Shown here: in pieces, positions 15,998 through 25,838 of the stretch
Layout of the letters: each line of letters starts with the position of its first letter
How positions within the stretch are numbered: position 1 is the stretch's first letter
Origin: Nitrosospira sp.
Lineage (GTDB): Bacteria; Pseudomonadota; Gammaproteobacteria; Burkholderiales; Nitrosomonadaceae
DNA: 36,921 nt
Reading direction: 5' to 3'
Assembly (NCBI GenBank): GCA_013821425.1
Contig: JACDGV010000025.1
Span: 1 to 36,921, forward strand
Position numbers and translations under genes: made by a program
Notes under the pieces: generated by a model
Database searches by the model: none
Told to the model about the DNA's origin: nothing
The model's input: only the letters and a program-made list of their open reading frames with translations

Positions 15998-16749
15998 CGG
16001 GATTTTTTACTTTGCTCTACAAGGAGCTACTGCGATTCTGGAAGGTGGGGTTTCAAACGGTATTCGCGCCGATAGTGTCTACGTTGCTTTATCTCATGAT
16101 TTTCTCGCATGTGCTCGAAGAGCACGTGGAGGCCTATCCCGGCGTGGCATACACGGTCTTTCTTGTCCCTGGCCTCATAATGATGTCGATGCTGCAAAAC
16201 GCGTTCGCTAATTCGTCCTCGAGCCTTATCCAGTCGAAGGTCACCGGCAACCTCGTTTTTGTCCTGTTATCGCCTCTTTCTCATACCGAAGTATTTTTCG
16301 CCTATGTATTGGCATCGGTTGCACGCGGGCTTGCTGTTGGAATGGGCGTCTATCTCGTGACGCTCGCGTTTTTCGATGTGCCCCTCGCGTCGTTTACGTG
16401 GGTTTTCATGTTTGCCCTGATGGGGAGCGCGCTGCTGGGCGCGATAGGCGTGATTGCCGGTATCTGGGCGGAAAAATTCGATCAGCTCGCCGCATTTCAG
16501 AACTTCGTCATTCTGCCCCTGACTTTTTTATCCGGGGTGTTCTATACCATTCGCTCGTTGCCGCCATTCTGGCAGGGGTTATCTCACTTAAACCCGTTCT
16601 TCTATATGATAGACGGCTTCCGCTACGGCTTTTTCAGCGTGTCCGATACGTCACCGTATATTAGCCTTGGCATTGTGGCGACGTGCTTTGTGGGGGTATC
16701 ATGGCTGACATTGCTCATGCTGAAGACGGGTTACAAAATCCGTCATTAG
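15994..16749 (+). CDS. ABC-2 type transporter permease, YadH-like
   Basis: The membrane partner of the preceding ATPase, 251 residues, with about six hydrophobic segments. Motifs are YKELLRFWKVGFQTVFAPI at the N-terminus, PGLIMMSMLQNAFANSSSSL and PLTFLSGVFYTIRSLPPFW, the last being characteristic of the ABC-2 permease family. Its ATG overlaps the ATPase stop by 4 bases (ATGA), showing coupled translation. Confidence 0.93.
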   Translation: MTGFFTLLYKELLRFWKVGFQTVFAPIVSTLLYLMIFSHVLEEHVEAYPGVAYTVFLVPGLIMMSMLQNAFANSSSSLIQSKVTGNLVFVLLSPLSHTEVFFAYVLASVARGLAVGMGVYLVTLAFFDVPLASFTWVFMFALMGSALLGAIGVIAGIWAEKFDQLAAFQNFVILPLTFLSGVFYTIRSLPPFWQGLSHLNPFFYMIDGFRYGFFSVSDTSPYISLGIVATCFVGVSWLTLLMLKTGYKIRH

Positions 16750-16834
16750 AGCCTGGGGCCTGTTTTCCCGGATCAGGGCAGAACAGGATCCACTGCACGT
16801 CTATTGAACGATTCTCGATATAAAGGACTGAAGC

Positions 16835-17083
16835 ATGGTTACATCGCAAAGCATAAAAAATCACATTGAAACCTCCATGCCCTGCGACCTTGTGCAGGTG
16901 GAAGGTGATGATGGGTCCCATTTCAATGCCGTCATTGTCAGCGCCGAATTCCGCGGGAAAAACAGGGTGCGGCAACACCAGCTCGTTTACCAGGCGCTTG
17001 GCGACAGGATGAAAGCGGAAATCCATGCCCTTTCAATGAAAACCCTGACGCCCGAAGAGTGGGCGGAAAGCAACGGAACCTAG
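16835..17083 (+). CDS. ibaG: BolA-family protein IbaG
   Basis: 82 residues. The BolA fold is seen in IKNHIETSMPCDLVQVEGDDG, the FNAVIVSAEFRGKNRVRQHQ segment and QLVYQALGDRMKAEIHALSM; the last segment ends in the usual TLTPEEW. BolA proteins bind iron-sulfur clusters together with monothiol glutaredoxins. The conserved His of the C-terminal loop (AEIHALSMKT) is present, and Cys17 is a possible further ligand. It commonly follows yadGH and mla genes. The next gene in many relatives would be murA; here a hairpin and convergent rpoH follow instead. Confidence 0.9.
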   Translation: MVTSQSIKNHIETSMPCDLVQVEGDDGSHFNAVIVSAEFRGKNRVRQHQLVYQALGDRMKAEIHALSMKTLTPEEWAESNGT

Positions 17084-17104
17084 CTCGCCGTGACGGCGAG
17101 CTTT
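17083..17104 (+). terminator. Hairpin terminator after ibaG, possibly bidirectional
   Basis: A perfect 8-bp GC-rich stem (GCTCGCCG, loop TGA, CGGCGAGC) starts at the last base of the ibaG stop codon, followed by only three T. It also lies downstream of rpoH on the other strand, about 105 bases after that stop. The short T tract makes strong intrinsic termination uncertain. Confidence 0.55.
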
Positions 17105-17207
17105 GGTGGGAATGGTGAAAGAACTTTGCGAATGCCAGAGACTCTGGCGAGTTTCCCGGCGGTTGATTTACAGTTTCGGCGACGCCGCCGCCTTCCGCAA
17201 TTCAGGG

Positions 17208-18059
17208 TTATTCCGAAGCGGGTTCGACGTGTGCCCGCATTTTCTGCATTGCTTTAACTTCAATCTGGCGGACGCGTTCCGCGGACACGCCGAGCTCGTC
17301 AGCGAGCTCATGCAGCGTGGCGGTGTCCTGTTCCCGCAGCCACCGTGCTTCGATAATGTGGCGGCTCCGGGCGTCGAGGCTGTCCAGCGCGCGTTTTAGC
17401 CCTTCCCCGCGCAGCCGCCCGGTCTCTTTGGTTTCCAGCAAGTGCAGAGGCTCCAACCCGTCGGTGAGATAAGCGCTGGGGCTGAATTGCTCATCATCCT
17501 CGTCTTCCGAGAAAGGATCGAGCGGGATATCCCGCCCGCTGAAGCGGGTTTCCATTTCCACCACTTCGTCGGCTTTTACCCCCAGTTGGCTGGCCACGGC
17601 ATTGACTTCTTCCGGATTCATCGTGTCCAGAACCGGTTTCATGCTGCGCAGATTGAAGAACAGCTTTCGTTGTGCTTTGGTAGTGGCTATTTTTACCAGC
17701 CGCCAGTTGCGCAGTATGAACTCATGGATTTCGGCCTTGATCCAATGCACGGCAAACGATACAAGCCGTACCCCGCGTTCCGGGTCATAGCGTTTGACCG
17801 CCTTCATCAATCCAATATTCCCTTCCTGGATCAGGTCGGCCTGTGGCAGCCCATAGCCCTTGTAACCACGGGCAATTGCAACCACGACGCGGAGGTGCGA
17901 TAACACCAATTGACGGGCAGCATCGATATTACCTTCGTCTCGCAGCGACCGTGCGAGATCGATTTCTTCTTCCTGAGAAAGAATGCGAAAACGATTGACC
18001 GACTGAATGTAGCTTTCAAGGCTGCCGCTCGCGGAAGGTACCGCTAATGCAAAAGTCAT
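17208..18059 (-). CDS. rpoH: Heat-shock sigma factor RpoH (sigma-32)
   Basis: It directs RNA polymerase to heat-shock genes. It is 283 residues, the family's length. Region 2 has DLIQEGNIGLMKAVKRYDPER followed by the SFAVHWIKAEIHEFILRNW segment (regions 2.3-2.4). The RpoH box is QRKLFFNLRSMK, which separates it from sigma-70 and RpoS. The C-terminal region 4 helix-turn-helix is ATLHELADELGVSAERVRQIE. The ribosome binding site is excellent (AAGGAGG, 5-6 bases before ATG). It is the last gene of ftsY-ftsE-ftsX-rpoH; the 92-base gap before it leaves room for its own promoter, as is known in other proteobacteria. Confidence 0.97.
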   Translation of the reverse strand: MTFALAVPSASGSLESYIQSVNRFRILSQEEEIDLARSLRDEGNIDAARQLVLSHLRVVVAIARGYKGYGLPQADLIQEGNIGLMKAVKRYDPERGVRLVSFAVHWIKAEIHEFILRNWRLVKIATTKAQRKLFFNLRSMKPVLDTMNPEEVNAVASQLGVKADEVVEMETRFSGRDIPLDPFSEDEDDEQFSPSAYLTDGLEPLHLLETKETGRLRGEGLKRALDSLDARSRHIIEARWLREQDTATLHELADELGVSAERVRQIEVKAMQKMRAHVEPASE

Positions 18060-18151
18060 GTATCCTCCTTTTTCCCGCCAAAGTTAATCTGTTCCGCTAA
18101 GAGCGCTAACAATGATGGAAAGTTCCCCTCAGGGGCATTTAAGCTCATGAA

Positions 18152-19060
18152 TTATCGGGGTTCTATTTGCGAGAGATGGTTTGCTACGGATAACCATGCG
18201 CCTGTCCAGCCTAGCCAGGCCGAGAATAACAGCAGGCTCAGGCTGTCTTCCAGCGAAAGATGATAGAGGCGGAAATTCATTTCGTATAATTCCATCAAGT
18301 TCTTCAATTGCTGATCTGTCAGATAAATGCCCAGGAAAATGATGAGCCATGCCGCGGCGCCCCCCACCATTCCCTGGATCGCGCCAAAATAAAGAAAAGG
18401 GCGGCGGATGAAGCCCTTGGTCGCGCCGATTAATTTCGCCACTTCTATCTCATCCCGCATGGTCAGGATTTGCAGGCGTATCGTGTTAAATGCCACCGCT
18501 ACCAGCGAGAAGCTTAGTAACGCGGCAAGCATTAATACGCCTGCCCGACCGAGCTTAATCAGCGCATCTAGCCGCTTGGCCCAAGCTGAGTCAAGCTGCG
18601 CAAGCTCGATCTGAGGTAGATTTGCCAGTTCGGCGCGCAATGCGTCCAGGGCCTCGGGGGAGGAGTTCCGGGCACTGATTACGAAAGCATCCGGTAGCGG
18701 ATTCCGCTCCAGGCCGTCCATCACATCCGCTAGCCCAGTGCCCTGCTTGAACTGCTCCAATGCGCTGTCTTTGGAAACGAAGCTAAAGCTTGCCACGTGC
18801 GGATGTTGCTTCAAGCGGGATTGAATTTCCTCCACGTCTTCCTCATTCGCATCCAGGCTCAGGAACAGGCTCAATTGTGGCGCGCCCGAGAATTGAGTGG
18901 AGAGGGACTGGAGGTTCTCGAGCAGGACATAGATCCCGGCCGGCAGGCTAAAGGCGATGCCGATCACGGAAATGCTGAGAAGGCTGACAAGCGGAGCGCG
19001 TGCCAGCCGTTTGACCGCTACAGCAAAAGCATATACATGATGAGAAAACCACCCCATCAT
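18152..19060 (-). CDS. ftsX: Cell division protein FtsX
   Basis: The membrane half of the FtsEX complex, which sits in the divisome and controls murein hydrolase activation. It has 302 residues: one N-terminal membrane helix (PLVSLLSISVIGIAFSLPAG), a periplasmic domain (about 45-165) and three further helices toward the C-terminus (GVLMLAALLSFSLVAVAF, MVGGAAAWLIIFLGIYL and a last one near SLLLFSAWLGWTGAWL), the layout typical of FtsX. Segment DEIEVAKLIGATKGFIRRPF is the conserved cytoplasmic loop that meets FtsE. Its ATG overlaps the ftsE stop by 4 bases. Confidence 0.95.
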   Translation of the reverse strand: MMGWFSHHVYAFAVAVKRLARAPLVSLLSISVIGIAFSLPAGIYVLLENLQSLSTQFSGAPQLSLFLSLDANEEDVEEIQSRLKQHPHVASFSFVSKDSALEQFKQGTGLADVMDGLERNPLPDAFVISARNSSPEALDALRAELANLPQIELAQLDSAWAKRLDALIKLGRAGVLMLAALLSFSLVAVAFNTIRLQILTMRDEIEVAKLIGATKGFIRRPFLYFGAIQGMVGGAAAWLIIFLGIYLTDQQLKNLMELYEMNFRLYHLSLEDSLSLLLFSAWLGWTGAWLSVANHLSQIEPR

Positions 19061-19710
19061 GCTGCCAATCTGCCATGATCGATCTTGAAAACGCGGGGAC
19101 GCACGCTGCCGAGCAGGCCCGTATCATGAGTCGCTATCAGTACGGTTACCCCAACCTGATTGAACGACAGGAACATCTCCATAATATCCCTTGCGTAATC
19201 CGGGTCAAGGTTGCTGGTTGGCTCATCCGCGATAAGGATGGAAGGCCGGTTGACTATCGCACGTGCAATGCACAGCCGCTGCTGCTCGCCACCGGAAAGC
19301 GTAATCGGACGGACCTTCTCTCTGCTTAGCAACCCTACCTTGTCCAGCGCGGCGCGCACCCGGCCGGTTGCCGCCCTTGAGCTAAAACCGCTTATCTGCA
19401 GGGGCAACAGCACGTTGTCAAACACGGTGCGGTCAAACAATATCTTTTGATCCTGAAACACCAGGCCGAGATTGCGCCGCAGAAATGGAATGGCCCCGCC
19501 TTTAAGCGCACTGACGTTCTGGCCGTTCACGATAATACTGCCGGAAGTGGGGCGTTCGATTGCGGCAATGAGCCGCAGCAGCGTCGTCTTGCCCGCTCCC
19601 GAATGGCCGGTAATCAGCGCAATCTCCCCTGCCTCAAGAGTAAAACAGACATTCTTGAGCGCCTCGAAGCCATTGGGATAACGCTTGTAAACCTGACTGA
19701 AGCTAATCAT
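19057..19710 (-). CDS. ftsE: Cell division ATPase FtsE
   Basis: The ABC-type ATPase partner of FtsX. From ATG 19710 it has 217 residues and opens MISFSQVYKRYPNG, the family's usual start; TTG 19740, which overlaps the ftsY stop, would add 10 residues and has a GAGG about 10 bases upstream, so it cannot be excluded. Walker A is GHSGAGKTTLLRL, the Q-loop is LGLVFQDQKIL, the signature is LSGGEQQRLCIARA, Walker B is PSILIADEPTSNLDPD, and the H-loop is LIATHD. Confidence 0.96.
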   Translation of the reverse strand: MISFSQVYKRYPNGFEALKNVCFTLEAGEIALITGHSGAGKTTLLRLIAAIERPTSGSIIVNGQNVSALKGGAIPFLRRNLGLVFQDQKILFDRTVFDNVLLPLQISGFSSRAATGRVRAALDKVGLLSREKVRPITLSGGEQQRLCIARAIVNRPSILIADEPTSNLDPDYARDIMEMFLSFNQVGVTVLIATHDTGLLGSVRPRVFKIDHGRLAA

Positions 19711-19736
19711 TGGGCGTTGCGATCGTGGTGCTGGTT

Positions 19737-20732
19737 TCAATCAAACAACGCCTCGACAAATTCCCTTGCGACAAAGGGTCTCAGATCATCGAGGCCCTCG
19801 CCAATGCCAATGAAGCGGATGGGCAACGGCGATTTCTGCTGGCGCTGCCTGGCGATAGCGGCGATTACCCCTCCTTTGGCTGTACCATCCAGCTTGGTAA
19901 CGATGAGGCCGGTCAGGCCGAGGGCTTCGTCGAAGGCTTGTACCTGAGTAACCGCGTTCTGCCCGGTGTTGGCGTCGAGCACCAGTAGCGTTTCATGAGG
20001 CGCGCCCGGCTCCGCCTTGGCGATAACCCGCTTTACTTTTTTAATTTCCTCCATGAGATGCGGTTGCGTCGCGAGCCGCCCGGCGGTGTCCGCCAGCACG
20101 ATATCGATGCCTCGGGCTTTCGCCGCGTTAATGGCATCGAATATTACCGCCGCGGGGTCACCTTTCTGCTGACCGCTGTTCTCCTGGGCGATGACAGCGA
20201 CGCCGTTACGCACCCCCCAGGCCATGAGCTGCTCTCGCGCCGCCGCCCGAAAGGTATCCCCGGCGGCAAGAAGCACGGTTCTTCCCTGCAACTGAAAATG
20301 ATGCGCGAGTTTGCCTATCGAAGTCGTCTTTCCCGCTCCGTTCACGCCCGCCAGCATAATGATGAAGGGCTTGTTTGCATCCGTACGGAGGGGCTGCGCG
20401 AGCGGCGCAAGCAGTGCGACCAGAGCCTCCTGTAACGCGCCCTTGAGTTGTGCCGCGTCGGTAAGCCCGTTCCGTTTGACTTTGCCGCGCAGCTCATCGA
20501 GCAGCCAGGCAGTTGCGTTCACACCCGTGTCGGCTGTGAGCAGTATGGTCTCCAGTTCCTCATAGAGGGCTTCATCTATTTTTCCCCCGCCGAATAGCCC
20601 CGATAAGCGTCTATCCAGATTATCCCTCGTGCGGGAGAGGCCCTCTCTGACCCTTGCCCCCCAATTTGCGCTCGGGGCAGATGGATGCCCGGCAGCCTCA
20701 GGGCTATTTTTGGATTTGAAGATACCTGGCAT
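19737..20732 (-). CDS. ftsY: Signal recognition particle receptor FtsY
   Basis: A GTPase that docks SRP-bound ribosomes at the membrane. It has 331 residues with a short N-terminal A domain, then the NG domain. Visible are GVNGAGKTTSIGKLAHHF (P-loop, G1), AAGDTFRAAAREQLMAWG (the SRP-GTPase insertion region), DIVLADTAGRLATQPHLMEE (G3), TKLDGTAKGG (G4) and GIGEGLDDLRPF near the C-terminus. The A domain is shorter than in E. coli, which is usual outside the enterics. It is the first gene of the ftsYEX-rpoH cluster. Confidence 0.97.
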   Translation of the reverse strand: MPGIFKSKNSPEAAGHPSAPSANWGARVREGLSRTRDNLDRRLSGLFGGGKIDEALYEELETILLTADTGVNATAWLLDELRGKVKRNGLTDAAQLKGALQEALVALLAPLAQPLRTDANKPFIIMLAGVNGAGKTTSIGKLAHHFQLQGRTVLLAAGDTFRAAAREQLMAWGVRNGVAVIAQENSGQQKGDPAAVIFDAINAAKARGIDIVLADTAGRLATQPHLMEEIKKVKRVIAKAEPGAPHETLLVLDANTGQNAVTQVQAFDEALGLTGLIVTKLDGTAKGGVIAAIARQRQQKSPLPIRFIGIGEGLDDLRPFVAREFVEALFD

Positions 20733-20836
20733 TCTGTTAGTCTGTCATATTGGTTGACACTCATGATTACTGCGATTGCAAGCAGGATATCACTCCCGAT
20801 TTTATTCTGTTTGCCCTGATTTAGGTTATTAAAAAA

Positions 20837-22237
20837 ATGATGATTTATCGCCGTGCTATTGTTCTTTCCCGGGGTTTTGGGGCGGTTGCAATGCTATTCG
20901 CTCTGCTGCTTTCCGGCGCTGCTTTCGCTACTACCTATGAGTACACCCTTGGCAATGGCCTTAAGCTGATCGTAAGGGAAGATCACCGCTCTCCGGTCGT
21001 AATCTCGCAAATCTGGTACAAGGCGGGAAGCATAGATGAAGTGAACGGTGTTACCGGGGTGGCCCATGTGTTGGAGCACATGATGTTCAAGGGCACGGAA
21101 AAGATTCCGGGAGGTGAATTTTCCCGGCGTATCGCAGCGGCCGGCGGACGTGAGAATGCGTTTACCAGCCGGGACTATACAGGGTATTTCCAGCAGCTGC
21201 ATATATCCAGGTTGCCGCTCGCGATGGAACTCGAGTCCGACCGGATGCGCAACCTGGTGCTGACGGAAGAAGAATTTGCAAAGGAAATCAGGGTAGTAAT
21301 GGAAGAACGCCGCTTGCGCACCGATGATCAGGCCCGCGCGCTAGTACATGAAAAAATGACTGCAACTTCTTATCAAACCCATCCATACCGGCACCCCGTA
21401 GTTGGCTGGATGAATGATCTGGAGAACATGAGTGTCCACGACGCGAAGGAATGGTATGACCGCTGGTATGCGCCCAACAATGCCGTGCTGGTTGTTGTGG
21501 GTGACGTCAACCCGGACGATGTCTTCGCCTTGGCCCAACGGTTTTACGGCCATATCAAGCGGCGCGAGGTACCCGCCCTGGATGAACGCAAGCCGCAGAC
21601 CGAACCAAAGCAAATCGGGATCAAGCGGCTCGTGGTAAAAGCGCCGGCACGGCTGCCATACCTCGCGATGGGTTATCATGCGCCGGTACTGCGCAATCCC
21701 GGCACAGACTGGGAGCCGTATGCGCTGGAAATGCTGGCAGGAGTCCTGGATGGCAATGAGTCTGCGCGTCTCAACAAGAACTTGGTGCGCGAGCAGCGCG
21801 TCGCGGATTCGGCCAGCGCGAGCTACGATTCCACGGCGCGCGGGCCGGGCATGTTTTATCTTGTCGGCACGCCCAGCGAAGGCAAAACAGCGGCTGATCT
21901 GGAGGCTGCCTTCCGTAACGAGATGGAAAGGCTTGTGCGTGATGGCGTAACAGAAGAGGAGCTCACGCGGGTAAAGGCCCAGCTTGTGGCAGGGTATATC
22001 TTCCGGCTCGACTCGATATCTTTTCAGGCAATGGAGATTGGCCAGCTGGAAAGCATCGGGCTTTCATATCGTGACGTAGACACGATGTTAAAAGGCTTGC
22101 AAGCGGTTACCGCCGAACAGGTGCGAGCAGTAGCAAGAAAATATCTGGATGATGACAGTCTTACGGTTGCGGTTCTTGATCCTCAGCCGCTGGAGCAGAA
22201 AGCAGCGCCTGCTTCTCCTCCCGGGTTACGGCATTGA
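20837..22237 (+). CDS. M16 zinc metalloprotease, catalytic subunit
   Basis: A secreted peptidase of the pitrilysin family, 466 residues. A signal peptide (about 1-31, hydrophobic core AVAMLFALLLSGAAFA) is followed by an M16 domain with the inverted zinc motif His77-x-x-Glu80-His81 (VAHVLEHMMFKGTE) and the third ligand Glu156 in EIRVVMEERRLRTD. The second M16 C-domain covers about 200-400 (TYR-like RLPYLAMGYHAPV, then GMFYLVGTPSEG). Bacterial M16 enzymes often work as dimers of an active and an inactive subunit; the next gene is the inactive partner. Substrates are unknown. It is transcribed divergently from ftsY. Confidence 0.94.
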   Translation: MMIYRRAIVLSRGFGAVAMLFALLLSGAAFATTYEYTLGNGLKLIVREDHRSPVVISQIWYKAGSIDEVNGVTGVAHVLEHMMFKGTEKIPGGEFSRRIAAAGGRENAFTSRDYTGYFQQLHISRLPLAMELESDRMRNLVLTEEEFAKEIRVVMEERRLRTDDQARALVHEKMTATSYQTHPYRHPVVGWMNDLENMSVHDAKEWYDRWYAPNNAVLVVVGDVNPDDVFALAQRFYGHIKRREVPALDERKPQTEPKQIGIKRLVVKAPARLPYLAMGYHAPVLRNPGTDWEPYALEMLAGVLDGNESARLNKNLVREQRVADSASASYDSTARGPGMFYLVGTPSEGKTAADLEAAFRNEMERLVRDGVTEEELTRVKAQLVAGYIFRLDSISFQAMEIGQLESIGLSYRDVDTMLKGLQAVTAEQVRAVARKYLDDDSLTVAVLDPQPLEQKAAPASPPGLRH

Positions 22238-22280
22238 ACGCTGAAACACGCCAGGTATATCCGTTTTTTGTTTTGAAATG

Positions 22281-22294
22281 AAAAAGCGCTTTTT
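22281..22294. repeat. 14-bp perfect palindrome between the two M16 genes
   Basis: AAAAAGCGCTTTTT, perfectly self-complementary, 13 bases before the second M16 start. The hairpin has no unpaired loop in the DNA reading, so as RNA it could only be short. It could be a protein site or chance in an AT-rich gap. Confidence 0.4.
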
Positions 22295-22306
22295 AGAGAG
22301 GCTGCG

Positions 22307-23617
22307 ATGCATGTGATGCGCTTTGTATTTTTCCTGCTTTCGAGCATTTATGCTCAATGGTCTTTCGCGGCGCTGCCTATCGAGCAGTGGCACGCCCCCT
22401 CGGGTGCCCGGGTATATTTCATGGAAAGCCGTGACCTGCCGATACTCGATGTCAGCGTCGACTTCAGTGCCGGTAGCAGTACCGATACGCCGGATAAATC
22501 CGGGCGCGCCGCGCTGACTTTGCTCATGTTGAGTTTAGGCGCGGGAGGGTTGAGCGAAGATCAGGTTGACAACGCGCTCGCCGACGTGGGTGCGCAACTT
22601 GGAGCCCACTTCGATCGGGACCGTGCTGGCGTGAAGCTGCGAACCCTGAGCAGTGTGCAGGAACGCACCCAGGCGCTAGATATATTCGGCCGGATCGTAC
22701 AGAGCCCGGAGTTTGCCGCCAATGCGCTGGAGCGGGAAAAGGCGCGAATAATGGCCGCGTTAAACGAGGCGGAAACCAAGCCCGCCACGATCGGCAGCCG
22801 GGCATTGATGAAAATGCTCTACGGCAGCCATCCTTACGGATTACCCAGTTCAGGCGAGATTGAGAGTGTAAGCAGGCTGCAACGCGAGGAAGTAGTGAAT
22901 TTCTACCGTTCACACTACACCGCCGCCGACGCTGTAGTGTCCATCATGGGAGATGTGAGCCGCGCGGAGGCGGCAGCGATTGCAGAGTCGCTCACCCGAG
23001 AGCTGCCGCAGGGCAAACCGGGGCATGCGCTGCCCGAGGTAACGCCGCCGGTGGCGGGCACAAAAAGGATCGCACATCCCGCTTCTCAAAGCCATATCCT
23101 GCTTGCCTATCCCGGACTCCGGCGCGACGACCCCGACTATTTTCCGCTGCTCGTGGGTAACCACATACTCGGCGGGGGTGGATTCACGTCGCGTCTGATG
23201 GAAGAAATCCGGCAGAAGCGCGGGCTCGCCTATAGTGTCCATAGTCATTTTTCGCCACTCAGGGAAAAGGGGCCGTTCGAAATCGGGCTACAAACGCAGA
23301 AGGAGCGGTCGGAAGACGCACTCTCGCTGACGCAAAAAGTCCTCGAGGATTTTATCGCTGATGGTCCAACGGAAAAAGAGCTTGCCGCAGCCAGGCAAAA
23401 CATTATTGGAGGCTTCCCTTTGCGCATCGACAGCAACAGGAAAATTATCGGATATCTCGCCATGATCGGTTTTTACAATCTGCCCCTTACCTACCTGGAT
23501 GACTACGTGAAAGCGGTGGAAAGAGTGAGCGTCTCGCAGATCAAGGACGCTTTTCAACGGCGCATCAATCCGGCAGGAATGGTAACGATTGTGGTGGGAG
23601 CCGCCAATCCTGAATAG
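22307..23617 (+). CDS. M16 family protein, non-catalytic partner
   Basis: A secreted homologue of the preceding peptidase, 436 residues. A signal peptide (MHVMRFVFFLLSSIYAQWSFA) precedes the domain. Where the zinc motif should be, the sequence reads ALTLLMLSLGAGGLS, so His and Glu are absent and it cannot bind zinc in the usual way. The C-domain is kept, including HILLAYPGLRRDDPDYFPLL and GGGGFTSRLMEEIRQKRGLAYS, the RGLAYS loop being typical for M16B subunits. The pair matches the two-chain M16B organisation. A 70-base gap with a 14-bp palindrome separates the two genes. Confidence 0.93.
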   Translation: MHVMRFVFFLLSSIYAQWSFAALPIEQWHAPSGARVYFMESRDLPILDVSVDFSAGSSTDTPDKSGRAALTLLMLSLGAGGLSEDQVDNALADVGAQLGAHFDRDRAGVKLRTLSSVQERTQALDIFGRIVQSPEFAANALEREKARIMAALNEAETKPATIGSRALMKMLYGSHPYGLPSSGEIESVSRLQREEVVNFYRSHYTAADAVVSIMGDVSRAEAAAIAESLTRELPQGKPGHALPEVTPPVAGTKRIAHPASQSHILLAYPGLRRDDPDYFPLLVGNHILGGGGFTSRLMEEIRQKRGLAYSVHSHFSPLREKGPFEIGLQTQKERSEDALSLTQKVLEDFIADGPTEKELAAARQNIIGGFPLRIDSNRKIIGYLAMIGFYNLPLTYLDDYVKAVERVSVSQIKDAFQRRINPAGMVTIVVGAANPE

Positions 23618-23675
23618 AAAAGTTGTTTCCCCCAAGGCGTCCTGGCTGAACGTCTTTCTATTTTCGCTGTGCACG

Positions 23676-24213
23676 ATGAGAAACAAGGTCCGTATCACCG
23701 GCGGCGAATGGCGCAGCCGTCTAATTACTTTTCCCAGCGGGGCAGATCTCCGGCCCACGCCTGATCGGGTCCGGCAGACGGTTTTTAACTGGCTGGGACA
23801 GGATGTGAGCGGCAAGCGCTGTCTCGATCTATTCGCCGGCAGCGGTGTGATGGGCTTGGAAGCTGCGTCACGCGGAGCGGAAAAAGTGGTCATGGTGGAA
23901 TCCAGCCCCCCGGTAGTGAGGGCCCTGCAAGCGAGCTTGCAGAAGCTTGAAGCCTGGCAAGTCGAATTGATAGCAATGGATGCATCCAGATTTCTTGATT
24001 CCAATCGAACCCGTTTTGATGCGATTTTTCTTGATCCGCCGTATCGGCTGGGGCTTCTGCCCGGGTTCCTGCGCATACTTCATCCGCATCTTGCGTATGA
24101 AGGACTTGTTTACATCGAAAATGATCACCTGCTGGAACCGGGCGCGGACTGGCGGGTGTGGCGCAAAGGGCAGGCGGGCAGGGTGCAGTACCAGCTGCTA
24201 AAATCAGGAATAA

Positions 24214-24221
<8 letters not shown>
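23676..24221 (+). CDS. rsmD: 16S rRNA guanine(966)-N2 methyltransferase
   Basis: It methylates G966 of 16S rRNA during 30S assembly. ATG 23676 gives 181 residues and the family opening [19 protein letters not shown] with the [15 protein letters not shown] segment; an upstream GTG at 23589 would overlap the M16 gene and is unlikely. SAM binding is at [20 protein letters not shown], and the catalytic NPPY-type motif is here Asp120-Pro-Pro-Tyr123 in [13 protein letters not shown]. The stop codon lies inside the coaD start. Confidence 0.95.
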
Positions 24222-25668
<1,447 letters not shown>

Positions 25669-25838
25669 TCTTCCTTCTTCAGTTACCGGTAAATCCGGCG
25701 CAACTTACCCATGAGGATAAAAATAGTTAATATAGTTAGCAGTGCACGAGCATGGTAGAACTACTCATCTTTACGGTCAAGCCGCAATCGCGTCCGCTGG
25801 TAAAGGGGGGGTACGAAGATCTACGATGTTCTCGGGCA

